Assembly (NCBI GenBank): GCA_045645985.1
Contig: JAZRJV010000020.1
Span: 35,392-99,391 of the forward strand
Reading direction: 5' to 3'
Length of the DNA: 64,000 bases
Origin: RGIG9060 sp045645985
GTDB taxonomy: Bacteria > Spirochaetota > Spirochaetia > Treponematales > Treponemataceae
Made by a program: the position numbers and the translations under genes
In this document: one piece after another, positions 27,532 through 36,855 of the stretch
Position numbering within the stretch: position 1 is the first letter of the stretch
Layout of the letters: each line of letters starts with the position of its first letter
Notes under the pieces: generated by a model
Databases searched by the model: none
Seen by the model: the letters and a program-made list of their open reading frames with translations, nothing else
Told to the model about the DNA's origin: nothing

Positions 27532-28182
27532 TTAATTAACTCCATATTCAAACTTTGGTTCATTAATAAGACTAGCATCAATCTTTATTGTTTCTTCAAT
27601 TTGTTTTAAAAACTTCCTCATCCTTGTAAGTGGATGTTCTGGAAAGTGTACATCAAAGTCTTCTGATTCAGATAGATTCATCATGAACGGTAGATGTACG
27701 GATTCATCATATGGATCACGCATCCAGCCTTCTGCAATCTTCTTTTCTGGATTTAATTTTACCTTTCCATTTCTTATCATTAACTCAAAAATAGTATTAT
27801 CACGAATTCCAGTTGTCCCTTGTTCAATACACTGAACTTTTATAACATAACTGAAATGCTTAAACGGAATAGTATAAGATCCGATATATGCCATTCCATG
27901 AGGTTGCATTGGAAACTTAAATATTGTCTTTATAGAATCAAATGTTCCCAATTTTACTTTCTTTACTTCAATAATTGCTGCCCCCGATTCATATGCAATC
28001 TTTCTATAATTATTCTGCAATTCAACATCTGTATCATTTTTTGCAGTTATATCAGGAGGAAAGTTAAAGAAATTTATACTCAAATCATCATAATCATTTA
28101 AGTAAAAAACTCTCTTATTGCTATCTAATTCATTAGGCTGCGAATGTTCCGTTTCAACTGTAATTAAATCAAGTTTATTCAC
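27532..28182 (-). CDS. hypothetical protein, 216 aa
   Basis: A soluble protein with a strand-rich body (IIEVKKVKLGTFDSIKTIF, GMAYIGSYTIPFKHFSYVIK, VQCIEQGTTGIRDN) and a charged helical C-terminus (HPLTRMRKFLKQIEETIKI). The central HFSYVIKVQCIEQGTTGIR stretch resembles immunity- or chaperone-like proteins that handle secreted partners, but I cannot name a family. A promoter element with an ACAC/GTGT palindrome lies about 80 bases upstream. Confidence 0.55.
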   Translation of the reverse strand: MNKLDLITVETEHSQPNELDSNKRVFYLNDYDDLSINFFNFPPDITAKNDTDVELQNNYRKIAYESGAAIIEVKKVKLGTFDSIKTIFKFPMQPHGMAYIGSYTIPFKHFSYVIKVQCIEQGTTGIRDNTIFELMIRNGKVKLNPEKKIAEGWMRDPYDESVHLPFMMNLSESEDFDVHFPEHPLTRMRKFLKQIEETIKIDASLINEPKFEYGVN

Positions 28183-28257
28183 GTAAGTTCTCCTTCCATT
28201 ACTCTATAGGTTTATCTTTCATCTTAACCTTTATAGCATGTCTTCGTATTCTTTTTT

Positions 28258-28292
28258 ATTCTACCACACTAGGTGTGTCAAAAAACGACACA
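28258..28292 (-). promoter_or_regulatory. palindromic promoter element (copy 2)
   Basis: CACAC-TAG-GTGTG (28265-28277) overlaps a second inverted repeat TGTGTC/GACACA (28274-28292) and abuts TAGAAT (minus strand) as a possible -10. The same set recurs at 30290-30320. Confidence 0.45.
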
Positions 28293-28305
28293 CTAACAAA
28301 AAAAA

Positions 28306-29247
28306 TCAAAAAAATGAATCTGTCCTATCATCTTGCTCTGCCCTTTCTTTTTGCCCTTCTAGCCATGGTAAATCGTAAGCGTCTACCTCGATATTTTTTC
28401 TAGAGTCAAAACCATAATCTTTACAAAATTTTTCCAAAATTCGTGGAAATTCATCCCATTTATATTTCCCTAATTTTGTCTTTAATTTTATTGTTAGCCA
28501 AGTTCCACGATAATATAAACTGTTTTGTTCAATTTCAATTCTACCACCGTACTTCTGAGCAATTTCTTCATTTACATCCCATACAATATACTTTACATAC
28601 CAGCGTTCATTATCTGGCTTATATTTCCATTCTTTTGGAGATTCATTTCTTTGAGTTGCAATTGTTTTTAAGAACTCAGTTGTTTTTTCGTTAAATTTTT
28701 CAACTGGAATATAAGAACTTCCCAAAACTTGTTTTCCATTAACTGTAAGACCGTTAGCAACTTTTTCTTGCTCCCAATCAATGTCATCATAAAAAACACT
28801 TGTAGTAGCTGTTTTTGCTAAAATGTCATTTTTTTTAATTATATCAACAAGTTCTTTCCAGTTGTCTTCAAACTTAAAATATCTGTTTTTACCAATTTCA
28901 CCTTCACAACATAAATCTGTATCAATATTTCTAGAAATTGTATTCCAGTGGTCACTTAAATCAGCATATCGAGTAGGTTCTTCATTACAAATAAACCCAT
29001 AATCAAATATTTCATCCAACCACTCTAAAACTTCTTCTGATTCAGGTACATCATACAAATAAAGGTCATATCCCATATTTCTTAGTTCATCAAAAGATTC
29101 CAGAATATCATCAGATAACTCTGTGTTATAAAAATCAAATTTCTTTTTGTACAAACAATCAAAATTGATACGAATACTTGAAAATGTACAATTATTAAAA
29201 AATGTAAAATCATTTTCAGTTGCAAAATAGCTTTTCTTTTGTTTCAT
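28306..29247 (-). CDS. hypothetical protein, 313 aa
   Basis: Start placed at 29247 (MKQKKSYFATEND), seven bases after AAGGAG, not at the upstream ATG that overlaps the preceding gene. The protein is rich in aromatic and acidic residues (VLEWLDEIFDYGFICNEEP; DAYDLPWLEGQ) and has no membrane segment. Likely a soluble alpha/beta protein; no family recognised. It follows the 300-residue gene by 38 bases and probably forms an operon with it. Confidence 0.5.
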   Translation of the reverse strand: MKQKKSYFATENDFTFFNNCTFSSIRINFDCLYKKKFDFYNTELSDDILESFDELRNMGYDLYLYDVPESEEVLEWLDEIFDYGFICNEEPTRYADLSDHWNTISRNIDTDLCCEGEIGKNRYFKFEDNWKELVDIIKKNDILAKTATTSVFYDDIDWEQEKVANGLTVNGKQVLGSSYIPVEKFNEKTTEFLKTIATQRNESPKEWKYKPDNERWYVKYIVWDVNEEIAQKYGGRIEIEQNSLYYRGTWLTIKLKTKLGKYKWDEFPRILEKFCKDYGFDSRKNIEVDAYDLPWLEGQKERAEQDDRTDSFF

Positions 29248-29285
29248 AAAACATCTCCTTTCTTGATGTATAATAAATTTCGGTT

Positions 29286-30188
29286 TCAATCATCGTTTAA
29301 CCAAGTGAGCATTTTATTTATGTAATCTCTTGATTCATCTGTGTTATCCCAACCAGACCAACCACCGCAATACATTTCTTCTATTACTCTTTTATTATAA
29401 ACTTGTTTTAAACGAAAATTTTCTATAAGATTTCTTTGAATAACAATCATGATAAGATTTCTTGATTTCCTTGGTTTTCCAATAACATGAATGTTTTCAT
29501 AACCATCGCCCCAATGACTTGGATAACAATAAACTTTTGTTCCGCCTGAAAAATGCTTGGTTCCATGTCGGATTTCATGATTTTCCCCATATTCATGAGT
29601 TGATTTTATATTTCCAACCAAACACCAAATCCATTCAGGAAGTTCTGTAATTGAAGATAATAGAATTTTACTCCAATATCGTTCTTTTTTCTCCATATTT
29701 ATTTGAGAAAAAGAAAAATCTGGTTTGTTCTCAATAAAGTTCTTGATTTTTTCACTTTTACTACATCTTTCGTCAAAAGTTCTGTTGATTAAATTTTCAA
29801 GATTTTTGCTAATTACTTTTCTGCAATAATGATTTTCAGTCAATAATATTGAAGAAACTTCCTCATCCAACAACAAACATAATTCGTTAGCAAAATATAT
29901 AAATACTTCAGAGCCATAACTATCCGAAGAATATGGGAAATTCATTATATCTGCTGGCGTTCCCTTTTTTTTGAAGGCAAGATAAAATCGTTCTGTAAAA
30001 GATAAATTCTGAAAGGCTTCGTTTTTTATTCCAAAATTTTCTATGGGAGTTAATATGTCATCCAGATAATCTAAATATGACAGTGCAAAAAGTTCTCTTA
30101 TTCGATTTTTATTATTTTCCTTTACCGAAACGATAAGTTCTTCTTCGTATTTTCCCCAAAAATTGATTTTTAATCGGCGATTTTTCAT
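29286..30188 (-). CDS. hypothetical protein, 300 aa
   Basis: A soluble protein with a notable histidine-rich segment near residue 190-225 (STHEYGENHEIRHGTKHF and SHWGDGYENIHVIG). It also has a conserved-looking CGGWSGWDNTDESRDYI near the C-terminus. The HE/H cluster could bind metal, but no catalytic family is evident. The palindromic promoter element at 30290-30320 lies about 100 bases upstream. Function unknown. Confidence 0.5.
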   Translation of the reverse strand: MKNRRLKINFWGKYEEELIVSVKENNKNRIRELFALSYLDYLDDILTPIENFGIKNEAFQNLSFTERFYLAFKKKGTPADIMNFPYSSDSYGSEVFIYFANELCLLLDEEVSSILLTENHYCRKVISKNLENLINRTFDERCSKSEKIKNFIENKPDFSFSQINMEKKERYWSKILLSSITELPEWIWCLVGNIKSTHEYGENHEIRHGTKHFSGGTKVYCYPSHWGDGYENIHVIGKPRKSRNLIMIVIQRNLIENFRLKQVYNKRVIEEMYCGGWSGWDNTDESRDYINKMLTWLNDD

Positions 30189-30289
30189 ATTATTATCTCA
30201 TATCACACTTATAAAGTAACACAGAAAATTGATTAAATCATTCAACTTGTAGTTGAAAATTTCAATCTTTCCGCAACCAAGAAATATTT

Positions 30290-30320
30290 TACCACACTAC
30301 CTGTGTCAAATAACGACACA
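30290..30320 (-). promoter_or_regulatory. palindromic promoter element (copy 3)
   Basis: ACAC-N5-GTGT (30294-30306) followed by TGTGTC/GACACA (30302-30320), with TAAAAT on the minus strand as a possible -10. Nearly the same as 28258-28292; both are 80-110 bases before a minus-strand gene. Confidence 0.45.
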
Positions 30321-30376
30321 CATATAAAAAAAGTGTGATATAATGATCTGCTCCCTTAAAATTTCCAAAACAAAAT

Positions 30377-30404
30377 TTGACTTTTAAAAAAATCAAACTA
30401 TATT
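30377..30404 (+). promoter_or_regulatory. sigma-70-type promoter of the MoxR operon
   Basis: TTGACT (30377-30382), a 16-base spacer and TATATT (30399-30404), in the context AAATTTGACTTTT. The same box set precedes genes at 42736, 43201 and 50896. Confidence 0.65.
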
Positions 30405-30493
30405 CTTTTCAAACATTTTTATTTAAGAAGATGTATTGCGAAGAATTTTATTTTACTTTTGTAAAATCCACTTGATAAAAGGAATTTTTAATA

Positions 30494-31564
30494 ATGGCCG
30501 TAGTAATCAATGTAAATGAATTAAAGAAAATCCTTCAATTTACACCAGAAAGCCAGAATATTATGCTCACAGGAAAACACGGAATTGGTAAATCCCAGAT
30601 TTTAAAGCAATTTTTTGAAGACCAGGGGCAAAAGGTTGTAACTCTTTTTCTCGGACAGATGAGCGACCCTGGAGACCTTATTGGCATTCCTCGTCTCAAC
30701 GAAAAAACTGGAAAAACTGATTTTATGCTACCCTACTGGTTTCCTACAGATAATAATCCTATCGTTCTTTTCCTTGATGAATTGAACCGCGCTCGTCCAG
30801 AAGTTCTTCAGACAATTATGGATTTAACGCTCAATAAAACTTTGGCGGGAAAATCTCTTCCCGAAGGAAGCCGAATAATAAGTGCTGTAAACGAAGGCGA
30901 AGAATATCAACTTACGGATTTAGATCCTGCACTTGTAAGTCGTTTCAATATTTATGAATTTAAGCCAAGTATCCAAGAATGGCTTGTGTGGGCACAAAAT
31001 CAAAATCTTGATTCTCGCGTAATTGATTTTATTGCTGAAAATCCAGATATGCTTGACGGCGCTGAATTCAAACGCGAAGACCAAGGACTTGGAAAAACGC
31101 CAGACCGACGAGGCTGGGAACGCGTTGCAAAAATTATCGAAAAAAATCCGCCTGAAAATTTATTAAAATCACTAACTGCAGGAATTGTAGGAATGCCAGC
31201 TGCTTCAAAATTTGTTGCGTCCTTGGCAAAAATTCGTTACCTTACTGCAAAAGACATCTTGCTTGGTTCCTTTGATAAAATAAAATCCGTGCTAAAAATA
31301 TACAAAACTCATGAACTCGCCTCGCTAAATGATTCTATTTTTCGCTTAATCGAAAGTGAAACTTATGAAAAATCAGAAACAAAAACTGTTTCAAAAAATA
31401 TAACTGCATATTTTGACTACTTAGAAACAGAAAATCTTCGGGAAGCGGCGGCTCATTTTGTAAATCTTTTTTCCTCATCAATTTATCCAAACACAATAGT
31501 TTTCATCATCACAAATTGTATTGAACTTAATAAAAATCTTACGGAGTTCATAAAATCAATATGA
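30494..31564 (+). CDS. MoxR-type AAA+ ATPase
   Basis: A 356-residue AAA_5/MoxR ATPase. Walker A GKHGIGKS is near residue 27-34, Walker B VLFLDELNRA near residue 93-102, and VNEGEEYQLTDLDPALVSRF carries sensor 1 and the arginine-finger region. The C-terminal half is a helical lid. MoxR ATPases act as chaperones that remodel VWA-domain partners with metal-binding sites. The gene starts a four-gene operon with a zincin (four-base overlap), a DUF2201/VWA protein and a helicase, which supports a MoxR-VWA pairing. All core residues are intact. Confidence 0.9.
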   Translation: MAVVINVNELKKILQFTPESQNIMLTGKHGIGKSQILKQFFEDQGQKVVTLFLGQMSDPGDLIGIPRLNEKTGKTDFMLPYWFPTDNNPIVLFLDELNRARPEVLQTIMDLTLNKTLAGKSLPEGSRIISAVNEGEEYQLTDLDPALVSRFNIYEFKPSIQEWLVWAQNQNLDSRVIDFIAENPDMLDGAEFKREDQGLGKTPDRRGWERVAKIIEKNPPENLLKSLTAGIVGMPAASKFVASLAKIRYLTAKDILLGSFDKIKSVLKIYKTHELASLNDSIFRLIESETYEKSETKTVSKNITAYFDYLETENLREAAAHFVNLFSSSIYPNTIVFIITNCIELNKNLTEFIKSI

Positions 31565-32067
31565 TGGAATTTAACGGTCATAAAGTTTGGAAACTTCAAG
31601 TTCTCTGGGGAAAACAACATGGTGTGATTTTTATTCCTTCAAATCAAAAACTCTTTATTGAAAGGGACGAAATCATCATTCTTTCTATGCCAGAAAATTC
31701 CACAGAAAAACAGAAAAACGATTTTCTAAAAAACTCAATGAAAAAATTACTTCAAGAGGAAATTGAAAAACTTATGCCAAAATGGGAATCCATAACAGGC
31801 TTAAAAAGTTCAAGCTGGTTCATAGACAAAAGCAAAACTTCTTGGGGATGGTGCGAAACTTCTTCTGGCAAAATAATGCTGAACGAAAATCTTATCTACA
31901 AACCTAAAGAATGTCTTGAATATGTTATCCTCCATGAATTGTGTCATCTGAATCAGGCAAACCACGGACCTCGTTTTGTAGCACTTTTGAAGCAATATAT
32001 GCCATGTTGGCGTGAACTGGAAATTCTCAATAACGGAACTCTCCCAGCTTACAGCAAATATGAATAA
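31561..32067 (+). CDS. YgjP-like (DUF45/M48) zinc metallopeptidase
   Basis: A 168-residue protein whose start overlaps the MoxR stop (ATGATGG). The HELCH motif near residue 122 (YVILHELCHLNQANHGPRF) gives two zinc-ligand histidines and the catalytic glutamate, with a further H/N-H in NHGPRF, as in YgjP-type zincins. The N-terminal part lacks a signal peptide, so it acts in the cytosol. In this operon it is the second gene between MoxR and the VWA protein. Whether it cuts protein or serves as a scaffold is unknown. Confidence 0.8.
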   Translation: MMEFNGHKVWKLQVLWGKQHGVIFIPSNQKLFIERDEIIILSMPENSTEKQKNDFLKNSMKKLLQEEIEKLMPKWESITGLKSSSWFIDKSKTSWGWCETSSGKIMLNENLIYKPKECLEYVILHELCHLNQANHGPRFVALLKQYMPCWRELEILNNGTLPAYSKYE

Positions 32068-32087
32068 AATTTCTGGAGAAAAATTTT

Positions 32088-33311
32088 ATGGATGCAAAAG
32101 AACGAATTAAACAAATAACAGAATTTTGGTTTCTCACAGATCCGCTACTTTTTTCAGTTTATTGTACCCACGAATTATCTCAAAATGATAAAATGCAAAT
32201 TCCTTTTAGAACCGGAAAAAGAAAAATCGAATACAATTCCAAAATCTTAAACGATTATTCAGATAAACTCTTATATGAATATCTTAAGATTGAAGTAATC
32301 CGCATTCTCCTAAAACATCCTTACCAACGACTTCCTACTTTCCCAAACCAAAAAGTGATGACATATGCAAGCAATATCACAATTGCTGATAGTTACAAAA
32401 CTGACTTAGAATTGCCCGGAGTTAAATGGTGGCCACTTCCCGAAGGTCTTTGCTTTGAAGAATATTACAATAAAGTGTTCGCAATCCTTTCAACTCCACC
32501 AGAAGAAAATGCAAATTCTGGAGAAAGCATAATTCCACCAGAATTTTCCAATATCAATATTGATGATGATTTTGACGACACAAATTCTGAAAATTCAAAT
32601 TCTGATTCACAAAATAATGCTATCGAGCAACTTTCTGCGCTTTGGGAAGAAGACGAAGACATCTGCTGTGAAATCAACAATCTCATAGAAATTGCAGAAT
32701 CCTCAAACCTTTGGGGAAATATTTCTGGAAACCTTCAAGAAATAATTAAAGCCAGCAAGATTATCGCGATGGATTATCGAAAAATACTTTCTTCTTTTAA
32801 GACTTCAATAATTTCAAGTAAACGAATCCTAACAAGAATGCGTCCAAGTCGTCGGTTTGGATTTTCTCTTATGGGAAGTAGATACGACCTATCCACAAAT
32901 CTTTTAGTTGCAGTTGATGTAAGCGGTTCAGTTTCATCAAGTAGTTTGAGTAAATTCTTTTCTATAATAAATAGATTTTTCAAAAATGGAATAGAAAAAG
33001 TTGATGTTCTTCAGTTTGATACTGAACTAAAAACCAAAGAGCCTGTTCCATTTAAAAAAGCAAAAAAAGAAATAAAAATTATTGGACGAGGCGGAACAGA
33101 TTTTCAGCCTGTGGCGGACTATTACTGCACACATCCAGAATATGACGGTCTCATATATTTTACAGACGGAATTGCACCAATTCCAAATTTTAATACAAAA
33201 AGAAATATTAATGTTTTATGGATTCTTACAAGCAAAGATTCCTATAACAACAACATCAACTGGATAAAAAAACTGGCGCGAAATCGTGCAACTTTCATCC
33301 CAGGAATATAA
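32088..33311 (+). CDS. DUF2201 plus VWA-like domain protein
   Basis: A 407-residue protein. The N-terminal half resembles the putative metallopeptidase-like DUF2201 domain, but without a clear HExxH. Residues about 275-405 form a VWA-like domain with MIDAS residues: DVSGS near 276-280, a GGTDF threonine near 336 and FTDG near 358. A low-complexity acidic stretch (about 160-200) links the two. MoxR ATPases typically act with such VWA proteins. RBS GGAG-like; 20 bases after the zincin gene. Confidence 0.8.
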   Translation: MDAKERIKQITEFWFLTDPLLFSVYCTHELSQNDKMQIPFRTGKRKIEYNSKILNDYSDKLLYEYLKIEVIRILLKHPYQRLPTFPNQKVMTYASNITIADSYKTDLELPGVKWWPLPEGLCFEEYYNKVFAILSTPPEENANSGESIIPPEFSNINIDDDFDDTNSENSNSDSQNNAIEQLSALWEEDEDICCEINNLIEIAESSNLWGNISGNLQEIIKASKIIAMDYRKILSSFKTSIISSKRILTRMRPSRRFGFSLMGSRYDLSTNLLVAVDVSGSVSSSSLSKFFSIINRFFKNGIEKVDVLQFDTELKTKEPVPFKKAKKEIKIIGRGGTDFQPVADYYCTHPEYDGLIYFTDGIAPIPNFNTKRNINVLWILTSKDSYNNNINWIKKLARNRATFIPGI

Positions 33312-33332
33312 AAAATTTTACGGAAGTTTTAT

Positions 33333-36047
33333 ATGGAAAGAAAAAAAATTGATGAAATACATTTTTCAATACACTCAGTTCTTGTTACTGACGAACTAAA
33401 ACATAAATTTTACGAATGGGTTACTGGAGATAAATTTTACAGTCCGATAGATTGGCTTTCCTCCCCTATTTCTAAAACAGAATTTCCTGAAGATATTTCA
33501 TGGCAAGATGTTGTAGATTATTCAGAAGGAATTTCATTTACAAGCAGAACTTTTTCCGAAAGCGAAGATGATATGCTCCGTCTGTTACGCATGGAAACTG
33601 CCGAACGCCTCTTTGACAAATTTTTGCACGAAGGTTTGGACAATGGCACAATTACGCTTATCGAAGATGCTTGGAACCAAAAATTCAATTCTTTTGAGCC
33701 AGTTGATTATCAGAATTTTGATTATACACTAAAAGGTTTTTCAGGAAAATTTGATGGCAAGAATTTTACTTTTCATGAACAACAGAAAAAAGGTGTGGCA
33801 TTTCTTTGCTCAAAAGGAAATGGTATTCTTGCCTACGATGTTGGTGTGGGAAAAACTGCAACTGGAATTGCCAGTATCGTGTACCAGATGCAACATCAAA
33901 AATGCAAACGACCATTAATTATTGTTCCTAAAGCTGTATATTTAAAATGGATTCATGACACAAGAGAACTTTTCCCAGAAATAAAAATTAACGAACTCGA
34001 AAATCTCAACAAAAATATAATAGATGAATTAAGAATGAATGCTATTTTCTCTGAAAGCAAAGAATATTGTTTGTTACCAGAAAATTCTATTTCATTTTGT
34101 ACAACTGAAGCTCTAAAAAAAATCTATTACGACCAAGAATTTATCGAAAATTGTGTATACGAAACAGTTGGAAGTATGATTTCTCAAAGACATCTGGAAT
34201 CTGAACTTTTGAAACCAGAAGACGCCTCTCAAAATGAATTTGTAAATTGTAAAGAACTGGGAGTTGACCTTCTTCTTGTTGACGAAGCACATCGATACAA
34301 AAATCTTATAAGAAAAGCAGCCGGAAGTTCTTCGGAATTTAATAAATTAGGATTTGGCGTATCATCTTCCCGAGCGATAAAAATGTTTGCGCTTACCAGT
34401 TATATTCATCTTAATAATGAAGGAAAAAATGTATTTTTCTTGACTGCAACTCCATTCACAAATTCCCCTATGGAAATTTATTCTATGCTTCTTTTTGTAG
34501 GTGGTCAGGAAATAAAAAAAATGGGATACAGAAATATAAATGATTTTTTAAGTGAGTTTGCTGAAATCAAAATTGAATGGACTGTGAATAACAAAAATGA
34601 ATTAGTACAAAAAACTGTAATGAAAAATTTCCGCTCTCTTTATTCACTTCAGCAAATAATACAAAATTACATAGACAAAGTTGATGCGGATGAAGCAAAT
34701 ATCAAACGCCCAGAAAAAGAAACTCATGTTTTGAAAATCGAAATGACAGACCTTCAGCAAAAAATATGTGAAAGGGAAATTTCGCGAATAGCTTTTACTC
34801 GTTCACTTGGTGATATTTTCAAAGGAATGAATAATCTTCGTATGAACATGATTTCACCTGCTCTTGTAAAAGAAAAATATTCAGCAAAGAAAGGCATAAA
34901 AATTCCAAATATTGAAAAAATGGTTGATTGTTCTCCAAAACTACAGACAGTTTGTAATACCGTTGTTGAAGTTTATCAAAAGAGGTCCGAATGTGGCCAG
35001 ATAATTTATCTTCCTCGAGGCGTAAAAGAATCAAACTCTGTAAAACAGTATCTTATCAGCAAAGGCATTCCGCAAAAAGCAGTTGCAATGATAAATTCTG
35101 GAACGACAGAACTTCAAAAACAACGAATCACCAGCGCATTCAATAATCCAGCAAATATTTTGAAGGTTTTAATTGGTTCAGAATCCATAAGTGAAGGTGT
35201 GGATTTAAATGGAAATACACTTGTGCTTTATAATTGTATGCTAGGCTGGAATCCCACAGAACCGATTCAAGTTGAAGGGCGAATCTGGCGACAAGGCAAC
35301 AGACAGAAAAAAATTCATATCGTTTATCCTCTTATGTACAATTCTATCGACTCTCTTATTTATCAAAAACATGATGAAAAAGTAAGCCGAATTGATGCGC
35401 TCTGGAGTTATCGAGGAGACCGTCTAAATGTGGAAGAAATAAATCCTTCAGAATTAAAGTTTGACCTCATAAAATCTGCGGATATGAAAGCTGATATCAT
35501 CCTAGAGGAAGAAATGTTACCTCTAAAAAAGCAAATAAAAATTATTGATGAAAGTTTCGAATTAATAGAAACGGCTGAAAAACAAAAAAAGGAACTTGAA
35601 GACGAAATTGCAAATCTTGAAAAACAAGCTGAAAATATTCTGAACTATCGACAAAAAATTATTGATGAAGGACAAAAGTTACCAGAGGCTTTGCGTAAAA
35701 TAAATGATATCATGGTTGAAAATACAAACTCGGAAATGCAGTGGAACAAAAATGAACTTGCACTAAAGCGACGAAGGCTATCCTTAATAAGTAACAAGTT
35801 GCAAAAGAAACTCGATTTTACACTTGGAAAAAATTTTACTGCAGAGCAAAAAGAAGATTATTTTTTTCAGCTTAAAAACCAAAAAACAGAAATCGAACAA
35901 AAAATTGAAAAGGTGAAAGCAAAAAAGGATGCCCTTGTTCGTTTACTTAACGCTCAGTATGAAACAGAAAAACAAGCCGAACTTCATACTGTTCCAAAAC
36001 TGGTAGAACAACTTACAAATAAAATCCTTTCTGCTTCTACTGAGTAG
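33333..36047 (+). CDS. SNF2/DEAD-type helicase of the MoxR-VWA operon
   Basis: A 904-residue superfamily-2 helicase. Walker A YDVGVGKTATG is near residue 170, motif II LLVDEAHRYKN near residue 317, motif III FLTATPFTN near residue 370 and motif VI EGRIWRQGNRQK near residue 652. An N-terminal domain of about 150 residues is unrecognised. Residues 735-890 form a long coiled coil. SNF2-type helicases with this layout are found in phage and defence loci. It is the last gene of the operon, ending seven bases from the convergent ADP-ribosylglycohydrolase; no terminator is visible in that gap. Confidence 0.88.
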   Translation: MERKKIDEIHFSIHSVLVTDELKHKFYEWVTGDKFYSPIDWLSSPISKTEFPEDISWQDVVDYSEGISFTSRTFSESEDDMLRLLRMETAERLFDKFLHEGLDNGTITLIEDAWNQKFNSFEPVDYQNFDYTLKGFSGKFDGKNFTFHEQQKKGVAFLCSKGNGILAYDVGVGKTATGIASIVYQMQHQKCKRPLIIVPKAVYLKWIHDTRELFPEIKINELENLNKNIIDELRMNAIFSESKEYCLLPENSISFCTTEALKKIYYDQEFIENCVYETVGSMISQRHLESELLKPEDASQNEFVNCKELGVDLLLVDEAHRYKNLIRKAAGSSSEFNKLGFGVSSSRAIKMFALTSYIHLNNEGKNVFFLTATPFTNSPMEIYSMLLFVGGQEIKKMGYRNINDFLSEFAEIKIEWTVNNKNELVQKTVMKNFRSLYSLQQIIQNYIDKVDADEANIKRPEKETHVLKIEMTDLQQKICEREISRIAFTRSLGDIFKGMNNLRMNMISPALVKEKYSAKKGIKIPNIEKMVDCSPKLQTVCNTVVEVYQKRSECGQIIYLPRGVKESNSVKQYLISKGIPQKAVAMINSGTTELQKQRITSAFNNPANILKVLIGSESISEGVDLNGNTLVLYNCMLGWNPTEPIQVEGRIWRQGNRQKKIHIVYPLMYNSIDSLIYQKHDEKVSRIDALWSYRGDRLNVEEINPSELKFDLIKSADMKADIILEEEMLPLKKQIKIIDESFELIETAEKQKKELEDEIANLEKQAENILNYRQKIIDEGQKLPEALRKINDIMVENTNSEMQWNKNELALKRRRLSLISNKLQKKLDFTLGKNFTAEQKEDYFFQLKNQKTEIEQKIEKVKAKKDALVRLLNAQYETEKQAELHTVPKLVEQLTNKILSASTE

Positions 36048-36054
36048 TCTTGTA

Positions 36055-36855
36055 TTAGGATTTAACCTTTTCCTCAAAAGCATTCATAACTTTGTGCATA
36101 GAATCTGTTGTAAATTCATACGCCCAAGTTTTGAACTGTTCTGGAAGACCGTAAAAAGCTTCTCCCATGCTAGCGGCAATATCAGTTAAAGTATCGCAAT
36201 CTCCACCGAGACTTACTGCAGTTCTGATAACATCTTCAAAATCTTCACCTTCTAAAAAAGCAGTTATTGCTTCTGGGCAAGTTTCCATACAACTTTCTAT
36301 ATGACGATATCCAGGTCTTATCTGGTCACAAGTGCGACTCAAATCATAAGCAAATTCTTTTTCGATATAGGATTTGATTTCGTCCTTTGATTTTCCGTTT
36401 CGAGCCATCCAAATTACTGATGCAATTGATTCTGCGCCCTTGATTCCTTCTGGATGATTATGGGTAAGCTCTGCACTCCATCGGGCAACTTCTCTAGTTC
36501 GTTCCAAGGAATCAAAAAACCATCCCACAGAACTTACTCTCATAGCTGAACCGTTGCCATAACTTCCGTAAGGTTTTGCATCATCTCGCGCAAGCCAAAG
36601 ATAAAATTTCATTCCGTAACCAGCATGTTGATATCTTCGTCCCCATAAGTGCATACTTTTAGCCATGGAAGATTTCATTGTGTTTTCGTCCGCATCAAGT
36701 CCAGCTTTTAAAATCCCATCACAAATTGCGATTGTCATAACTGTATCATCAGTAAACTTTGGATTTTTACTGAACAATGGAAAGTTTTTTGTCTTTGGAC
36801 TGCGATTGAACTCATAAGGCTGTCCGATTATATCTCCTAAAATTGCTCCAAACAT
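36055..36855 (-). CDS. ADP-ribosylglycohydrolase (DraG/ARH family)
   Basis: A 266-residue protein with both di-metal motifs of the family: FTDDTVMTIAI near residue 35 and GGDCDTLTDIAAS near residue 225. It starts with FGAILGDIIGQPYEF, also typical. Such enzymes remove ADP-ribose from arginine or other acceptors. A PARG-like gene lies 7 kb downstream, so the window has two ADP-ribose removal enzymes. It is convergent with the MoxR operon and has a short leader. Confidence 0.9.
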   Translation of the reverse strand: MFGAILGDIIGQPYEFNRSPKTKNFPLFSKNPKFTDDTVMTIAICDGILKAGLDADENTMKSSMAKSMHLWGRRYQHAGYGMKFYLWLARDDAKPYGSYGNGSAMRVSSVGWFFDSLERTREVARWSAELTHNHPEGIKGAESIASVIWMARNGKSKDEIKSYIEKEFAYDLSRTCDQIRPGYRHIESCMETCPEAITAFLEGEDFEDVIRTAVSLGGDCDTLTDIAASMGEAFYGLPEQFKTWAYEFTTDSMHKVMNAFEEKVKS

